From assembly GCF_000711795.1 (NCBI RefSeq), contig NZ_KL543978.1, forward strand, positions 21,656-85,655: a stretch of 64,000 nucleotides of DNA, given 5' to 3'. Under the pieces are notes generated by a model that was not told the DNA's origin, searched no databases, and was given only the letters and a program-made list of their open reading frames with translations. Every line of letters begins with the position of its first letter. Position 1 is the first letter of the stretch. Origin of the DNA: Vibrio pacinii DSM 19139 (GTDB lineage: Bacteria > Pseudomonadota > Gammaproteobacteria > Enterobacterales > Vibrionaceae). Shown piece by piece: positions 9,704-17,421 of the stretch. The position numbers were made by a program, and so were the translations under genes.

Positions 9704-10423
9704 ATGATCAGAAAAATCATGTCCCCACCGTCGATTGATTGGAAAGCCAAGTTCTCGCGGAAACTTGAAGTCATTAAAGATGATGCGTTGCGCAGTTACT
9801 ACACAGCGGGGGTTCCAGATCCAAGCACGCCATTAAATGAAGTGACTTTTCTGGCGATGGACTTTGAAACCACAGGCCTAGACTCGCTTACAGATGACAT
9901 CATTACCATTGGTACTGTGCCATTTACGCTCAATCGAATCTTTATCAATCAAGCAAAACATTGGACAGTAAAACCGCGTAGACAATTGGCAGAAGAGTCT
10001 GTCATTATCCACGGCATTACTCATTCGGATGTGCTCGATGCACCCGATCTCTCTGCGGTTTATCAAGATGTATTGGCTCAAATGTCGGGGCGTGTCATGG
10101 TGGTCCACTACCAGCGCATCGAACGCGAATTCTTTGCCAATGCGTTATTAACGCGAATTAATGAAGGGATTGAGTTTCCAGTCGTTGATACAATGCAGAT
10201 TGAATCACATGTGCAAAAGAAACATCATGGCGGCATCATCAATAAAATACGAGGCCGAAAACCTGAATCGGTTCGGCTAGGCGCCAGTCGCACTCGCTAT
10301 GGTTTACCGCTCTATACCCCGCATCATGCTCTAACCGATGCGGTAGCAACTGCTGAACTACTTCAGGCGCAAATTGCCCATCATTACGATGCTAAAATGC
10401 CAATTGGACAGTTGTGGATTTAA
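9704..10423 (+). CDS. DnaQ-like DEDDh 3'-5' exonuclease
   Basis: This is a 239-residue exonuclease of the DNA polymerase III epsilon family. Exo I is AMDFETTGLDS (D53, E55), exo II is the VVHYQRIEREFF region, and exo III is HHALTDAVATAELL (His and Asp). A GTGAGG ribosome binding site lies just before the ATG at 9704, overlapping the end of the DUF294 gene, so the two are almost surely cotranscribed. It lacks other polymerase or helicase domains. Its role is unknown: it could be repair, RNA processing or second-messenger degradation linked to its partner. Confidence 0.87.
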   Translation: MIRKIMSPPSIDWKAKFSRKLEVIKDDALRSYYTAGVPDPSTPLNEVTFLAMDFETTGLDSLTDDIITIGTVPFTLNRIFINQAKHWTVKPRRQLAEESVIIHGITHSDVLDAPDLSAVYQDVLAQMSGRVMVVHYQRIEREFFANALLTRINEGIEFPVVDTMQIESHVQKKHHGGIINKIRGRKPESVRLGASRTRYGLPLYTPHHALTDAVATAELLQAQIAHHYDAKMPIGQLWI

Positions 10424-10441
10424 TGCTTAAATAGTGGAGAT

Positions 10442-10475
10442 AAAAAAGGGGGCGATACATCATCGCCCCCTTTTT
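10442..10475. terminator. Bidirectional intrinsic terminator
   Basis: The arms GGGGGCGAT (10448-10456) and ATCGCCCCC (10462-10470) are flanked by an A-run on the left and TTTTT on the right. It serves the exonuclease on the plus strand and the BCCT gene on the minus strand. Confidence 0.9.
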
Positions 10476-10495
10476 CGTATGTTTAGCACAACCGG

Positions 10496-12067
10496 TTAGC
10501 GGCGCTCTGTTCTCATACCCATGATCAAACTGACACACATCAGCAAGAGTACAAAGGTAAATGGTAGCGCAGTAGAGATTGCCCCTGCCTGCAGCGCTTG
10601 AACCGCTTCAGAACCACCAACCCATAGCAAGGCAACTGCAATCGCCCCTTCCATGAAGGCCCAGAATATACGCTGAGTGACTGGTGCATCTACTTTACCA
10701 CCAGCCGTGATACTGTCGATAACCAACGAGCCAGAGTCCGAAGAAGTAATAAAGAACACCAACACCAACACGACGGCAATGATTGACAGAATTGAGCCAT
10801 AAGGCAGAACATCAAACATCTGGAACATCGCAAGCGAAACATCAGTTAAACCGTTAGTACCAAGCTCACCGACATTGTTCATTACTTGGTCAATCGCCAA
10901 ACCACCAAAGGTCGACATCCAAATAACCGTCACAGCCGTTGGAACCAGTAGAACAGCAGTAATGAATTCACGTACTGTACGACCTTTTGATACACGAGCG
11001 ATAAACATGCCCACGAATGGTGACCATGAAATCCACCATGCCCAGTAGAATACTGTCCAGCCTTGGAACCAAGCTTCGTCTTGACGACCATGCGGGTTAC
11101 TCAGCGGGATTAGGTTTTCTACGTATGCCATAAACGTCGTACCGATGTTACCAAGTACAATCGCGTAGCCAATCAGGGCAACCATAATCAGTAGCAAGAA
11201 GGCGATAACCATATTGATGTTACTGATCACTTTCACACCACCGTCAATACCACGCACAACCGAAACGACGGCGAGTAAGGTAACAACAGTGATAACGATA
11301 ACTTGCAAGCCAAGACCAGAGTCAAGGCCAAACACATGGTGAATACCACTTGCTGCTTGTTGTGCGCCTAAACCCAGTGATGTTGCCAAGCCAAACAGAG
11401 TGGCTAATACCGCGAGAATATCGACAATATGACCTGCCCAACCCCAAGCGCGATCGCCTAAAATCGGGTAAAAAATTGAACGAATTGAGAGTGGTAAGCC
11501 TTTGTTGTAAGCAAAGAACGCTAGTGAAAGCGCCACAACACCGTAGATAGCCCATGGGTGAAGGCCCCAGTGGAACATGGTCGCGCCAAGCGCTAATCTT
11601 GCAGCTTCCGGCGTATTCGCTTCTACGCCCAGCGGCGTTTCATACCAACCAGTGAAGTATGCAACAGGCTCTGCCACACTCCAGAACATCAGACCGATGC
11701 CCATGCCTGCTGCAAATAGCATCGATAGCCAAGAAATATACGAGAAGTCGGCGGTTGCGTCAGTCCCCCCCAAACGGATTTTACCATACGGTGACACCAC
11801 TAACGCCAAGCAGAAGATCACAAAAATGTTGCCAGACCAGATAAATAACCAGTCAAAACTGCCAATGATCTGCCACTTGATGCCATCGAGCGTCGCTTTC
11901 GCTGACTCTGCATCCATTATTAACACAGCGATTAAAAACGCTGCAATCAGACCCGCACTCCAGCCAAAGACCGGATTGTGCACATCGAAACCCCATTTCT
12001 GTACATTATCTTGACCGACCGTATAGTCGGTACTATCGATACTGTACTTATCTATGCCTTTAGTCAT
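10496..12067 (-). CDS. BCCT-family betaine/osmolyte transporter (BccT3/OpuD-like)
   Basis: This sodium-coupled inner-membrane carrier of the betaine-carnitine-choline family has 523 residues and 12 predicted membrane segments. Family marks are GMGIGLMFWSVAEP, HWGLHPWAIYG and the signature helix FYWAWWISWSPFVG, whose Trp residues form the trimethylammonium cage, followed by RVSKGRTVREF. It is expected to import glycine betaine or related solutes under salt stress. It is divergent from a CosR-like MarR gene, the same pairing as opuD-cosR in V. cholerae and bccT3-cosR in V. parahaemolyticus, so repression by CosR at low salinity is likely. The exact substrate range cannot be read from sequence. 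Confidence 0.9.
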   Translation of the reverse strand: MTKGIDKYSIDSTDYTVGQDNVQKWGFDVHNPVFGWSAGLIAAFLIAVLIMDAESAKATLDGIKWQIIGSFDWLFIWSGNIFVIFCLALVVSPYGKIRLGGTDATADFSYISWLSMLFAAGMGIGLMFWSVAEPVAYFTGWYETPLGVEANTPEAARLALGATMFHWGLHPWAIYGVVALSLAFFAYNKGLPLSIRSIFYPILGDRAWGWAGHIVDILAVLATLFGLATSLGLGAQQAASGIHHVFGLDSGLGLQVIVITVVTLLAVVSVVRGIDGGVKVISNINMVIAFLLLIMVALIGYAIVLGNIGTTFMAYVENLIPLSNPHGRQDEAWFQGWTVFYWAWWISWSPFVGMFIARVSKGRTVREFITAVLLVPTAVTVIWMSTFGGLAIDQVMNNVGELGTNGLTDVSLAMFQMFDVLPYGSILSIIAVVLVLVFFITSSDSGSLVIDSITAGGKVDAPVTQRIFWAFMEGAIAVALLWVGGSEAVQALQAGAISTALPFTFVLLLMCVSLIMGMRTERR

Positions 12068-12446
12068 TTTTCCTCACTACCTCTAGTTTCAAATGCACAA
12101 CAGATTGCCAACGTAGAAATCATTAGAGTTAAAATGATAATTTTAATACTACAATCTGATACACCTCTCATTATTTTACTCACATTATCGTTAAATTCCA
12201 GCAATGCGCTATTTTTTAACCATATTTTCTTAAATTAGCATAACGAAAGACCAACATTTAACCAATGCACTAGTACTTTATCTGTTGTAAATTTTAGTAC
12301 ACTAAACATGAGCCCTGTAAAAAAAAGTCTGAAAATCGGACCGACCACTGCTGTTTGTTGAAATAGAGGCTTTTTTTCAATGCTCGATTAAGGTATTTTG
12401 CGTTGCTTTCATTATCATTATAAAAGACAGTACTTAAGGATCTGAA
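12068..12446. promoter_or_regulatory. Divergent BCCT/cosR regulatory region
   Basis: This is 379 bases of AT-rich DNA between divergent genes. It contains an inverted repeat TTTAGT-AC-ACTAAA at 12293-12306 and a nearby second TAGTAC at 12271-12276. It must hold the promoters for both genes. The palindrome is a candidate MarR-family operator by shape only. Confidence 0.45.
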
Positions 12447-12929
12447 TTGGAAAAGCATGAAGAAGTCCTTATCTCGATTCGCCAAATTATCCGTGCGATC
12501 GATTTACACTCAAAGAAACTCAGCAAAGAATCGGGACTAACAGGCCCTCAGTTGATATTAATGCGCTCAATTCGCGAGTTGGGTGAAGTAACCATTCGTC
12601 AACTGTCTGATCATACGAATATGAGCCAAGCAACCGCGACAACGATACTAGACCGCTTAGAACGCAATGGCCTAGTTCAACGTGTTCGCAGTAACAAAGA
12701 CAAACGTAAAGTTCATGCTCACCTTACTGAGAAAGGTAACGTGTTACTCAGTCAAGCCCCAATGCCACTGCAACAGAGCTTTATTACTAAATTCCAACAC
12801 TTAGAAGAGTGGGAGCAGTCGCTTCTGCTTTCGTCTGTTCAACGCATATCTTCGATGATGAATGCAGAAGAATACGACGTAGCGCCAGTTTTGGAAATTG
12901 GCAGTATCACACAACCAGAATATAAATAA
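12447..12929 (+). CDS. cosR: CosR-like MarR-family transcriptional regulator of compatible solutes
   Basis: This 160-residue winged helix-turn-helix protein has an N-terminal dimerisation helix, the recognition region TIRQLSDHTNMSQATATTILDRL at about 48-70, and the wing RVRSNKDKRKVHAHLT. It matches the MarR-type CosR of Vibrio, which represses ectoine synthesis and betaine/BCCT transporters at low ionic strength. The divergent BCCT carrier repeats the known genomic pairing. The start reads TTGGAAAAG: the codon at 12447 is TTG, preceded by AAGGATC. A GGDEF protein gene follows 67 bases downstream and may share the transcript. Confidence 0.85.
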   Translation: MEKHEEVLISIRQIIRAIDLHSKKLSKESGLTGPQLILMRSIRELGEVTIRQLSDHTNMSQATATTILDRLERNGLVQRVRSNKDKRKVHAHLTEKGNVLLSQAPMPLQQSFITKFQHLEEWEQSLLLSSVQRISSMMNAEEYDVAPVLEIGSITQPEYK

Positions 12930-12996
12930 GGACATTTGCTTTCACGCCCCTTTACGCTTACGTTTATTGAATAAAATTGTCAGTAGAGAGAGCTGG

Positions 12997-14055
12997 ATGG
13001 GAAAGCATGAACCCTTACCTGAACTAACCGACGAGGCGATTCTCGACTTAAAACAGCAAAAGCGCGTTTTAAAAGTTATCGCCTCCATTACTCTAGCTGT
13101 TTTTATACCTCTTGGGCTTAAAAACATCCTCATCGGCGAAGTAATACTCGGCGTCGTGTTACTGACATTCGAAGTATCTTTATTGCTCGAGATCACTGCG
13201 ATTATCTACAATCGCAAACGTTTACTCGGTATTTACCCGCCACTTATCTTGCTGATTTTCTCCGCCGTTCTCGCTGTCCGAATATTTGGAACGCTTGCCA
13301 CGTATTGGCTATTTCCTGTAGTGATTGCTCTAGTGTTTCTTGTTCCCCACCGAGACGCGATTGTCGCCAATTTTATTTTGATTTCAGGTTCTGGATTCGC
13401 AGCTTTAATGCACCAACATTCGGAAATCTCCATTCGTTATATTGTTGCCCTTATTGTTACCGCGATTATCGTTCATATCGTCGTAAGATCAGTGCGCGAA
13501 CTACAACTCGAGCTCAAACGTCTTCTCGTCACCGATGCGATGACAGGAGCCTATAACCGCCATCGACTGCAAGAGTCTTTGGTAACGGCTCGCGATATGT
13601 ATCAATACTCAACCATTGCCATCATTGATGTGGATAATTTCAAATACGTAAATGATACATTTGGTCACGACATCGGCGATAATGCTCTAGTGCAGATCGT
13701 TGATCTTATTAACCAACATACCGAACATTCGGAATTGCTTTTCCGCTTAGGTGGTGATGAATTTTTATTACTTTTTTTAGGCAAAGACCAAGTTGACGTT
13801 AATCACACCATGCAATCCATCACTCGTGCAGTACGTCTATTACAAAACGAGCAAAACTTACCTCTAACTATCAGCAGTGGCATCGCTCAATCAGTTGGTG
13901 ATGAGAACACCAAACAGTGGCTGAAACGGGCAGACCAAGCGTTATATCATGCGAAACAGTCAGGCAGGGACCAAGTCTGTGTTGCTAGGTCTGAACACCA
14001 AGTAGATGTTGAAGAAGAGTGTTATCCAATCGCTAAAAGTTCGAAGACGCATTAA
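12997..14055 (+). CDS. Membrane diguanylate cyclase (GGDEF)
   Basis: This 352-residue protein has an N-terminal hydrophobic region of about six predicted membrane segments (residues 27-175), then a GGDEF domain with the intact active motif GGDEF at 252-256 (RLGGDEFLLLF) and the substrate/metal stretch IIDVDNFKYVNDTFGHDIGD. It should make cyclic di-GMP from GTP. The residues five before the motif do not form the RxxD inhibitory site, so product inhibition by that route is unlikely. The ATG at 12997 after a GAGAGAG stretch fits better than the start at 12898 inside cosR. The 3' end overlaps the convergent Lrp/AsnC gene by 23 bases. Confidence 0.88.
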   Translation: MGKHEPLPELTDEAILDLKQQKRVLKVIASITLAVFIPLGLKNILIGEVILGVVLLTFEVSLLLEITAIIYNRKRLLGIYPPLILLIFSAVLAVRIFGTLATYWLFPVVIALVFLVPHRDAIVANFILISGSGFAALMHQHSEISIRYIVALIVTAIIVHIVVRSVRELQLELKRLLVTDAMTGAYNRHRLQESLVTARDMYQYSTIAIIDVDNFKYVNDTFGHDIGDNALVQIVDLINQHTEHSELLFRLGGDEFLLLFLGKDQVDVNHTMQSITRAVRLLQNEQNLPLTISSGIAQSVGDENTKQWLKRADQALYHAKQSGRDQVCVARSEHQVDVEEECYPIAKSSKTH

Positions 14056-14503
14056 AGATGGGCAATTCGCTACCACCTTTAACCTGACGTATCGCTAAGT
14101 GAGTATGGATGTCTTTAACGTTTTCAAGTCGCTGTAGCTTACGGGTGAATCCTTCATACCCCAATAGATCATGGCTGACCACTTCAAGTAAATAATCATA
14201 TGCCCCCGAAACCACATGGCAACTGATCACCTCATCCATATCTTGAATCGCGCACTCAAACTCATCAATACTAGTGGCTTGGTGATTACTTAAGCTCACT
14301 TCGACAAACACCGTCATACCAACACCAATACGATCTTTATTCAAGTAAGCCCGATAACTGGCAATAATACCGGACTCTTCTAGCCGCTTGATACGCCTTG
14401 CACAAGGTGATGCCGACAACCCGACCTTATCGGCAATATCGGCAGTGGCTTGACGTGCGTCTTGCTGCAGCAGTCTTAGGATATGTTTATCTATACGATC
14501 CAT
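14033..14503 (-). CDS. Lrp/AsnC-family transcriptional regulator
   Basis: This 156-residue feast/famine regulator has an N-terminal helix-turn-helix (LDRID-type start, ADKVGLSASPCARRIKRLEESGII at about 24-47) and a C-terminal RAM ligand-binding domain (about 65-145, including VSGAYDYLLEVV). The ligand is probably an amino acid. It is divergent from an EamA-family exporter, a common arrangement in which the regulator controls amino-acid efflux. The 3' end overlaps the convergent diguanylate cyclase gene by 23 bases. Confidence 0.9.
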   Translation of the reverse strand: MDRIDKHILRLLQQDARQATADIADKVGLSASPCARRIKRLEESGIIASYRAYLNKDRIGVGMTVFVEVSLSNHQATSIDEFECAIQDMDEVISCHVVSGAYDYLLEVVSHDLLGYEGFTRKLQRLENVKDIHTHLAIRQVKGGSELPIFNASSNF

Positions 14504-14647
14504 CTCTTTTCGCCTTTTTCACGCGCCAACAACACTTTAAACGCGACTTTCTACTAACAACTCATAAAATCAGGACTAATATTGCCAGATATCGGCTTCA
14601 TTTTCGCACCATAATGTTAACAAATTCAATTTAGCTCACGGATCGAT

Positions 14648-15574
14648 ATGCTTTCTGGTTACTTGGCAATGTTTACCACATTACTACTTTGGTCAGGTTT
14701 TTTTCTTTCGTTACGCAGTGGAGCGCATTCGGAATTAATGACCGGCGACATCGCTTTAACTCGCTTTATCATCCCTTGTTTGATCTTATTACCGATTGTC
14801 TACAAGGCACGAGCCAACATTGCCGTGATTCCAAAACGTTACTTGCTAGGTATGTTTGTTGGTAGCGGTCTGCCTTATTTGATGGTAGCGGGGACAGGAA
14901 TGCAATATGCGCCAGTTTCTGACGGCAGTGCTCTTGTTCCTGGCACCTTGCCTTTGTTCGTTTCCGCCATCGCTGTACTACTGTTTAAGCAGCCGTTAAG
15001 TTCTCACCGAATCTTTGGTTTAGTCTTAGTCATCTCAGGCATAGCCACTTTTTTATCGCAGAGTTTTTCTAATATGAACGACGGCTTACTGCAAGGGCAT
15101 TTACTGTTTTTGCTTGGTAGTGTCATGTGGGCAACATTTACCATTTGTGCGCGAGTCTCTAACCTCGATCCACTCGCCGCTTCTGGGCTGGTATCATTAC
15201 TTTCTAGCCTATCGTTAGTCTTACTGGTTTTAACTGGCGGTATTGATAGCTATCTAGTCACTCAATCTCTGTCGGCTTGGCCATGGCAAGAGTTATTTGG
15301 TCATATGATGTTACAAGGAATAGGCGCCGGGTTAATTGCCGCTTTTACCTACCTTCATGCTATCTCTGTGTTAGGAGCTGAACGAACGGCAGCATTTGGC
15401 GCCGCAACACCCGCCATCGCGACCCTGCTTGCTATTCCAGTGTTTGCTGAGTCTCCATCGCACTTAGGTTGGATTGCATTAGGGTTAATCTGTTTTGGAA
15501 GTTTAATCTCGAGTAATGTTTTACTTAAGAAGGATACGTCTTTGCACTATCAACCCCCATCATTTAAAAATTAA
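14648..15574 (+). CDS. EamA/DMT-family transporter
   Basis: This 308-residue inner-membrane protein has ten predicted helices made of two EamA repeats (about 5-137 and 150-290). The first repeat ends with a TFLSQSF region and the second includes YLHAISVLGAERTAAFGAATP, typical of drug/metabolite transporters. Divergence from an Lrp/AsnC regulator suggests export of an amino acid or a related metabolite. The substrate is unknown. The start ATG has a weak GGAT ribosome binding site. Confidence 0.85.
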   Translation: MLSGYLAMFTTLLLWSGFFLSLRSGAHSELMTGDIALTRFIIPCLILLPIVYKARANIAVIPKRYLLGMFVGSGLPYLMVAGTGMQYAPVSDGSALVPGTLPLFVSAIAVLLFKQPLSSHRIFGLVLVISGIATFLSQSFSNMNDGLLQGHLLFLLGSVMWATFTICARVSNLDPLAASGLVSLLSSLSLVLLVLTGGIDSYLVTQSLSAWPWQELFGHMMLQGIGAGLIAAFTYLHAISVLGAERTAAFGAATPAIATLLAIPVFAESPSHLGWIALGLICFGSLISSNVLLKKDTSLHYQPPSFKN

Positions 15575-15642
15575 TCGACTTTGATGTTGGTTGGCGATAC
15601 AGGTATAGTCCTGCCGGTCTTTGTTGATTTGGAACACCTGAT

Positions 15643-15951
15643 TTGAAAACGCCTTGTATCGCAGCCTGCAAAAATAATCATGGTATCTGCAGTGGATGCC
15701 ATCGCACCATGAATGAAATCGTTAACTGGCGTCATTTTTCTGATGCTGAGCGAGATACGGTCATCACTAATATTCAGCGACAGACGTCAACCCATCAATG
15801 CCCATCGTGCCATGCGCCAGCACAATGCGATATTAGTCAAGGTAAGGCCACTTGTTGGTGCTTTGAGGTAGAACAGCGTGACACATCAAGCCTGGTTGAG
15901 AATAGCGCCTGCTTGTGTCGACAGTGTTTAACCGCGCTTCCTCTGGCATAA
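15643..15951 (+). CDS. DUF1289 / cysteine-rich CWC small protein
   Basis: This 102-residue cytoplasmic protein carries two small Cys-rich modules. The N-terminal one (TPCIAACKNNHGICSGCHRTMNEIVNW) is a DUF1289 domain with four Cys. The C-terminal one (CPSCHAPAQCDISQGKATCWC, then CLCRQCL) is a cysteine-rich CWC domain. Both probably bind zinc or iron, and no function is known. The start is TTG at 15643, directly before the conserved KTPCI, since no ATG or GTG is placed correctly. Confidence 0.8.
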   Translation: MKTPCIAACKNNHGICSGCHRTMNEIVNWRHFSDAERDTVITNIQRQTSTHQCPSCHAPAQCDISQGKATCWCFEVEQRDTSSLVENSACLCRQCLTALPLA

Positions 15952-16041
15952 AAACTCACCACATTCTGCATGATTATTTTCATTAGTTTATCTAATGGAA
16001 AAGTAAAATTTTTATCTTGTTTAAGATCACGCTTTTTGATT

Positions 16042-16060
16042 GCGAGTTACTGTAACTCGC
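16042..16060. promoter_or_regulatory. 19-base palindrome upstream of emrD
   Basis: GCGAGTTAC (16042-16050) and GTAACTCGC (16052-16060) flank a single T. The perfect symmetry, 103 bases before the emrD start, suggests an operator for a dimeric repressor. The cognate regulator is not visible nearby. Confidence 0.4.
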
Positions 16061-16106
16061 TCTAATATCTCGCGCCTAAATAGTTCCCTATTTGATTTAA
16101 TTCATT

Positions 16107-16136
16107 AGCCTAGCTTTGCAAAGGCTCTCTTTTTTA
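16107..16136 (+). terminator. Terminator-like hairpin in the emrD leader
   Basis: AGCCT (16107-16111) pairs with AGGCT (16122-16126), followed by CTCTTTTTT, 27 bases before the emrD ATG. It may be the end of an upstream transcript or a leader attenuator. The stem is short. Confidence 0.3.
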
Positions 16137-16162
16137 CGCTTTGAATTTAGGTGTAGTAGAAA

Positions 16163-17368
16163 ATGTCAGCGTCGTCTCAAGTGATTAAACTCGTGTTCCT
16201 TATCGCTATTTTGACAGCAGTGGGTCAAATGACTCAAACCATGTATGTACCTTCAATTGGTTATATGGCGAACGAGTTTTTGGTCTCGCCTGCCGCTCTT
16301 CAAGCGGTAATGGCGTGTTATTTGATCCCTTATGGCTTCTCACAATTTATCTACGGCCCAATGTCTGATCGCTTGGGTCGTAAGCCGATTATTATTGTTG
16401 GCTTGTTGATTTATATTGTTGGTTCTTTGCTAACTCTATTTGCCCACAGCTTTGAATGGTTTCTGGCAGGCAGTTTTGTTCAAGGGTTAGGCATTGGTTG
16501 CGGTGGTGCGATGTCACGTACGTTAACTCGCGATTTGTTTGAAGGTGCAGAGCTACATAAAGTAAACAGCTTGATCAGCATGTGTGTGATTTTTTCACCA
16601 CTGTTAGCCCCCGTATTAGGTGGTTTCTTAACCGAAAGCTTTGGCTGGCGTTCAAGTTATATGTTCTTGGCACTCTTTGCGATTGCAGTGGTGATTACGA
16701 TGATGACTAGTTTTATCGAGACATTGCCGCGTGAAAAACGCCGCTATGAGAAAGTCAGCCATAGTTATAAATTTGTGTTGTCTGATCGTCGCTTTCAAGG
16801 CTACTTAATCTGCCTAGTTGCGACCTTCTCAGGCATTGCTATCTTCGAAGCGGCAGCAGGCGTATTGTTGGGAGGTGTGCTTGAGCTACCTGCAACGACC
16901 GTTAGCCTATTATTTGTATTGCCGATCCCGGGCTACCTATTCGGTGCTGCGCTTTCAAGCTATATTGCGGCTAAATACGATGAGAAGCGTGCGATGAGTG
17001 TTGGGCTTCTAGCGACAATGGTTGGTGCACTAATTGTCTTGATCCCAGGTTTGATGGGTGAGACTACCGCGCCCACATTGATTGGTGGCGCGACACTCTA
17101 TTTCTTAGGTGGTGGAATTTTGTTTCCAGCCGCTACGACTGGCGCGCTATCGCCCTTGCCTTATCACGCAGGCACTGGCGGTGCATTGTTGGGTGGTATG
17201 CAAAACTTAGGCGCCGGTTTAGCGACACTTGCAGCATCATTAATTCCGGCACCAAACCAGATGCCGCTAGGCGCATTAATGCTGATCATGTCGTTCATCG
17301 CCCTACTCGGCTTGCTGCGCGTATACCGCAAAAACGACCCGTCTAACGAGATGCCTTTGGCGATATAG
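16163..17368 (+). CDS. emrD: EmrD-like MFS multidrug efflux transporter
   Basis: This 401-residue major facilitator protein has 12 predicted helices and belongs to the Bcr/CflA-EmrD drug:proton antiporters. Marks are the motif A loop GPMSDRLGRKPIII after helix 2, the YGFSQFIYGPMSDR stretch, and the motif C-like SPLLAPVLGGFL in helix 5. It is expected to pump amphipathic drugs or detergents out across the inner membrane. It is monocistronic, with a 211-base upstream region that carries a strong palindrome and a terminator-like hairpin. Confidence 0.87.
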   Translation: MSASSQVIKLVFLIAILTAVGQMTQTMYVPSIGYMANEFLVSPAALQAVMACYLIPYGFSQFIYGPMSDRLGRKPIIIVGLLIYIVGSLLTLFAHSFEWFLAGSFVQGLGIGCGGAMSRTLTRDLFEGAELHKVNSLISMCVIFSPLLAPVLGGFLTESFGWRSSYMFLALFAIAVVITMMTSFIETLPREKRRYEKVSHSYKFVLSDRRFQGYLICLVATFSGIAIFEAAAGVLLGGVLELPATTVSLLFVLPIPGYLFGAALSSYIAAKYDEKRAMSVGLLATMVGALIVLIPGLMGETTAPTLIGGATLYFLGGGILFPAATTGALSPLPYHAGTGGALLGGMQNLGAGLATLAASLIPAPNQMPLGALMLIMSFIALLGLLRVYRKNDPSNEMPLAI

Positions 17369-17376
17369 ATGGAAGA

Positions 17377-17401
17377 AAGGAGCTCATCGAGCTCCTTTTT
17401 A
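17377..17401. terminator. Intrinsic terminator between convergent emrD and viaA
   Basis: The arms AAGGAGCTC (17377-17385) and GAGCTCCTT (17389-17397) enclose a three-base loop and are followed by T residues. Confidence 0.85.
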
Positions 17402-17421
17402 TTTTTGATTATTGAGTTTGA

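Noticed and set aside
11577..12014. 145-residue frame opposite the BCCT gene
   Set aside because: It is antisense to a clear transporter gene, with no ribosome binding site or recognisable domain.
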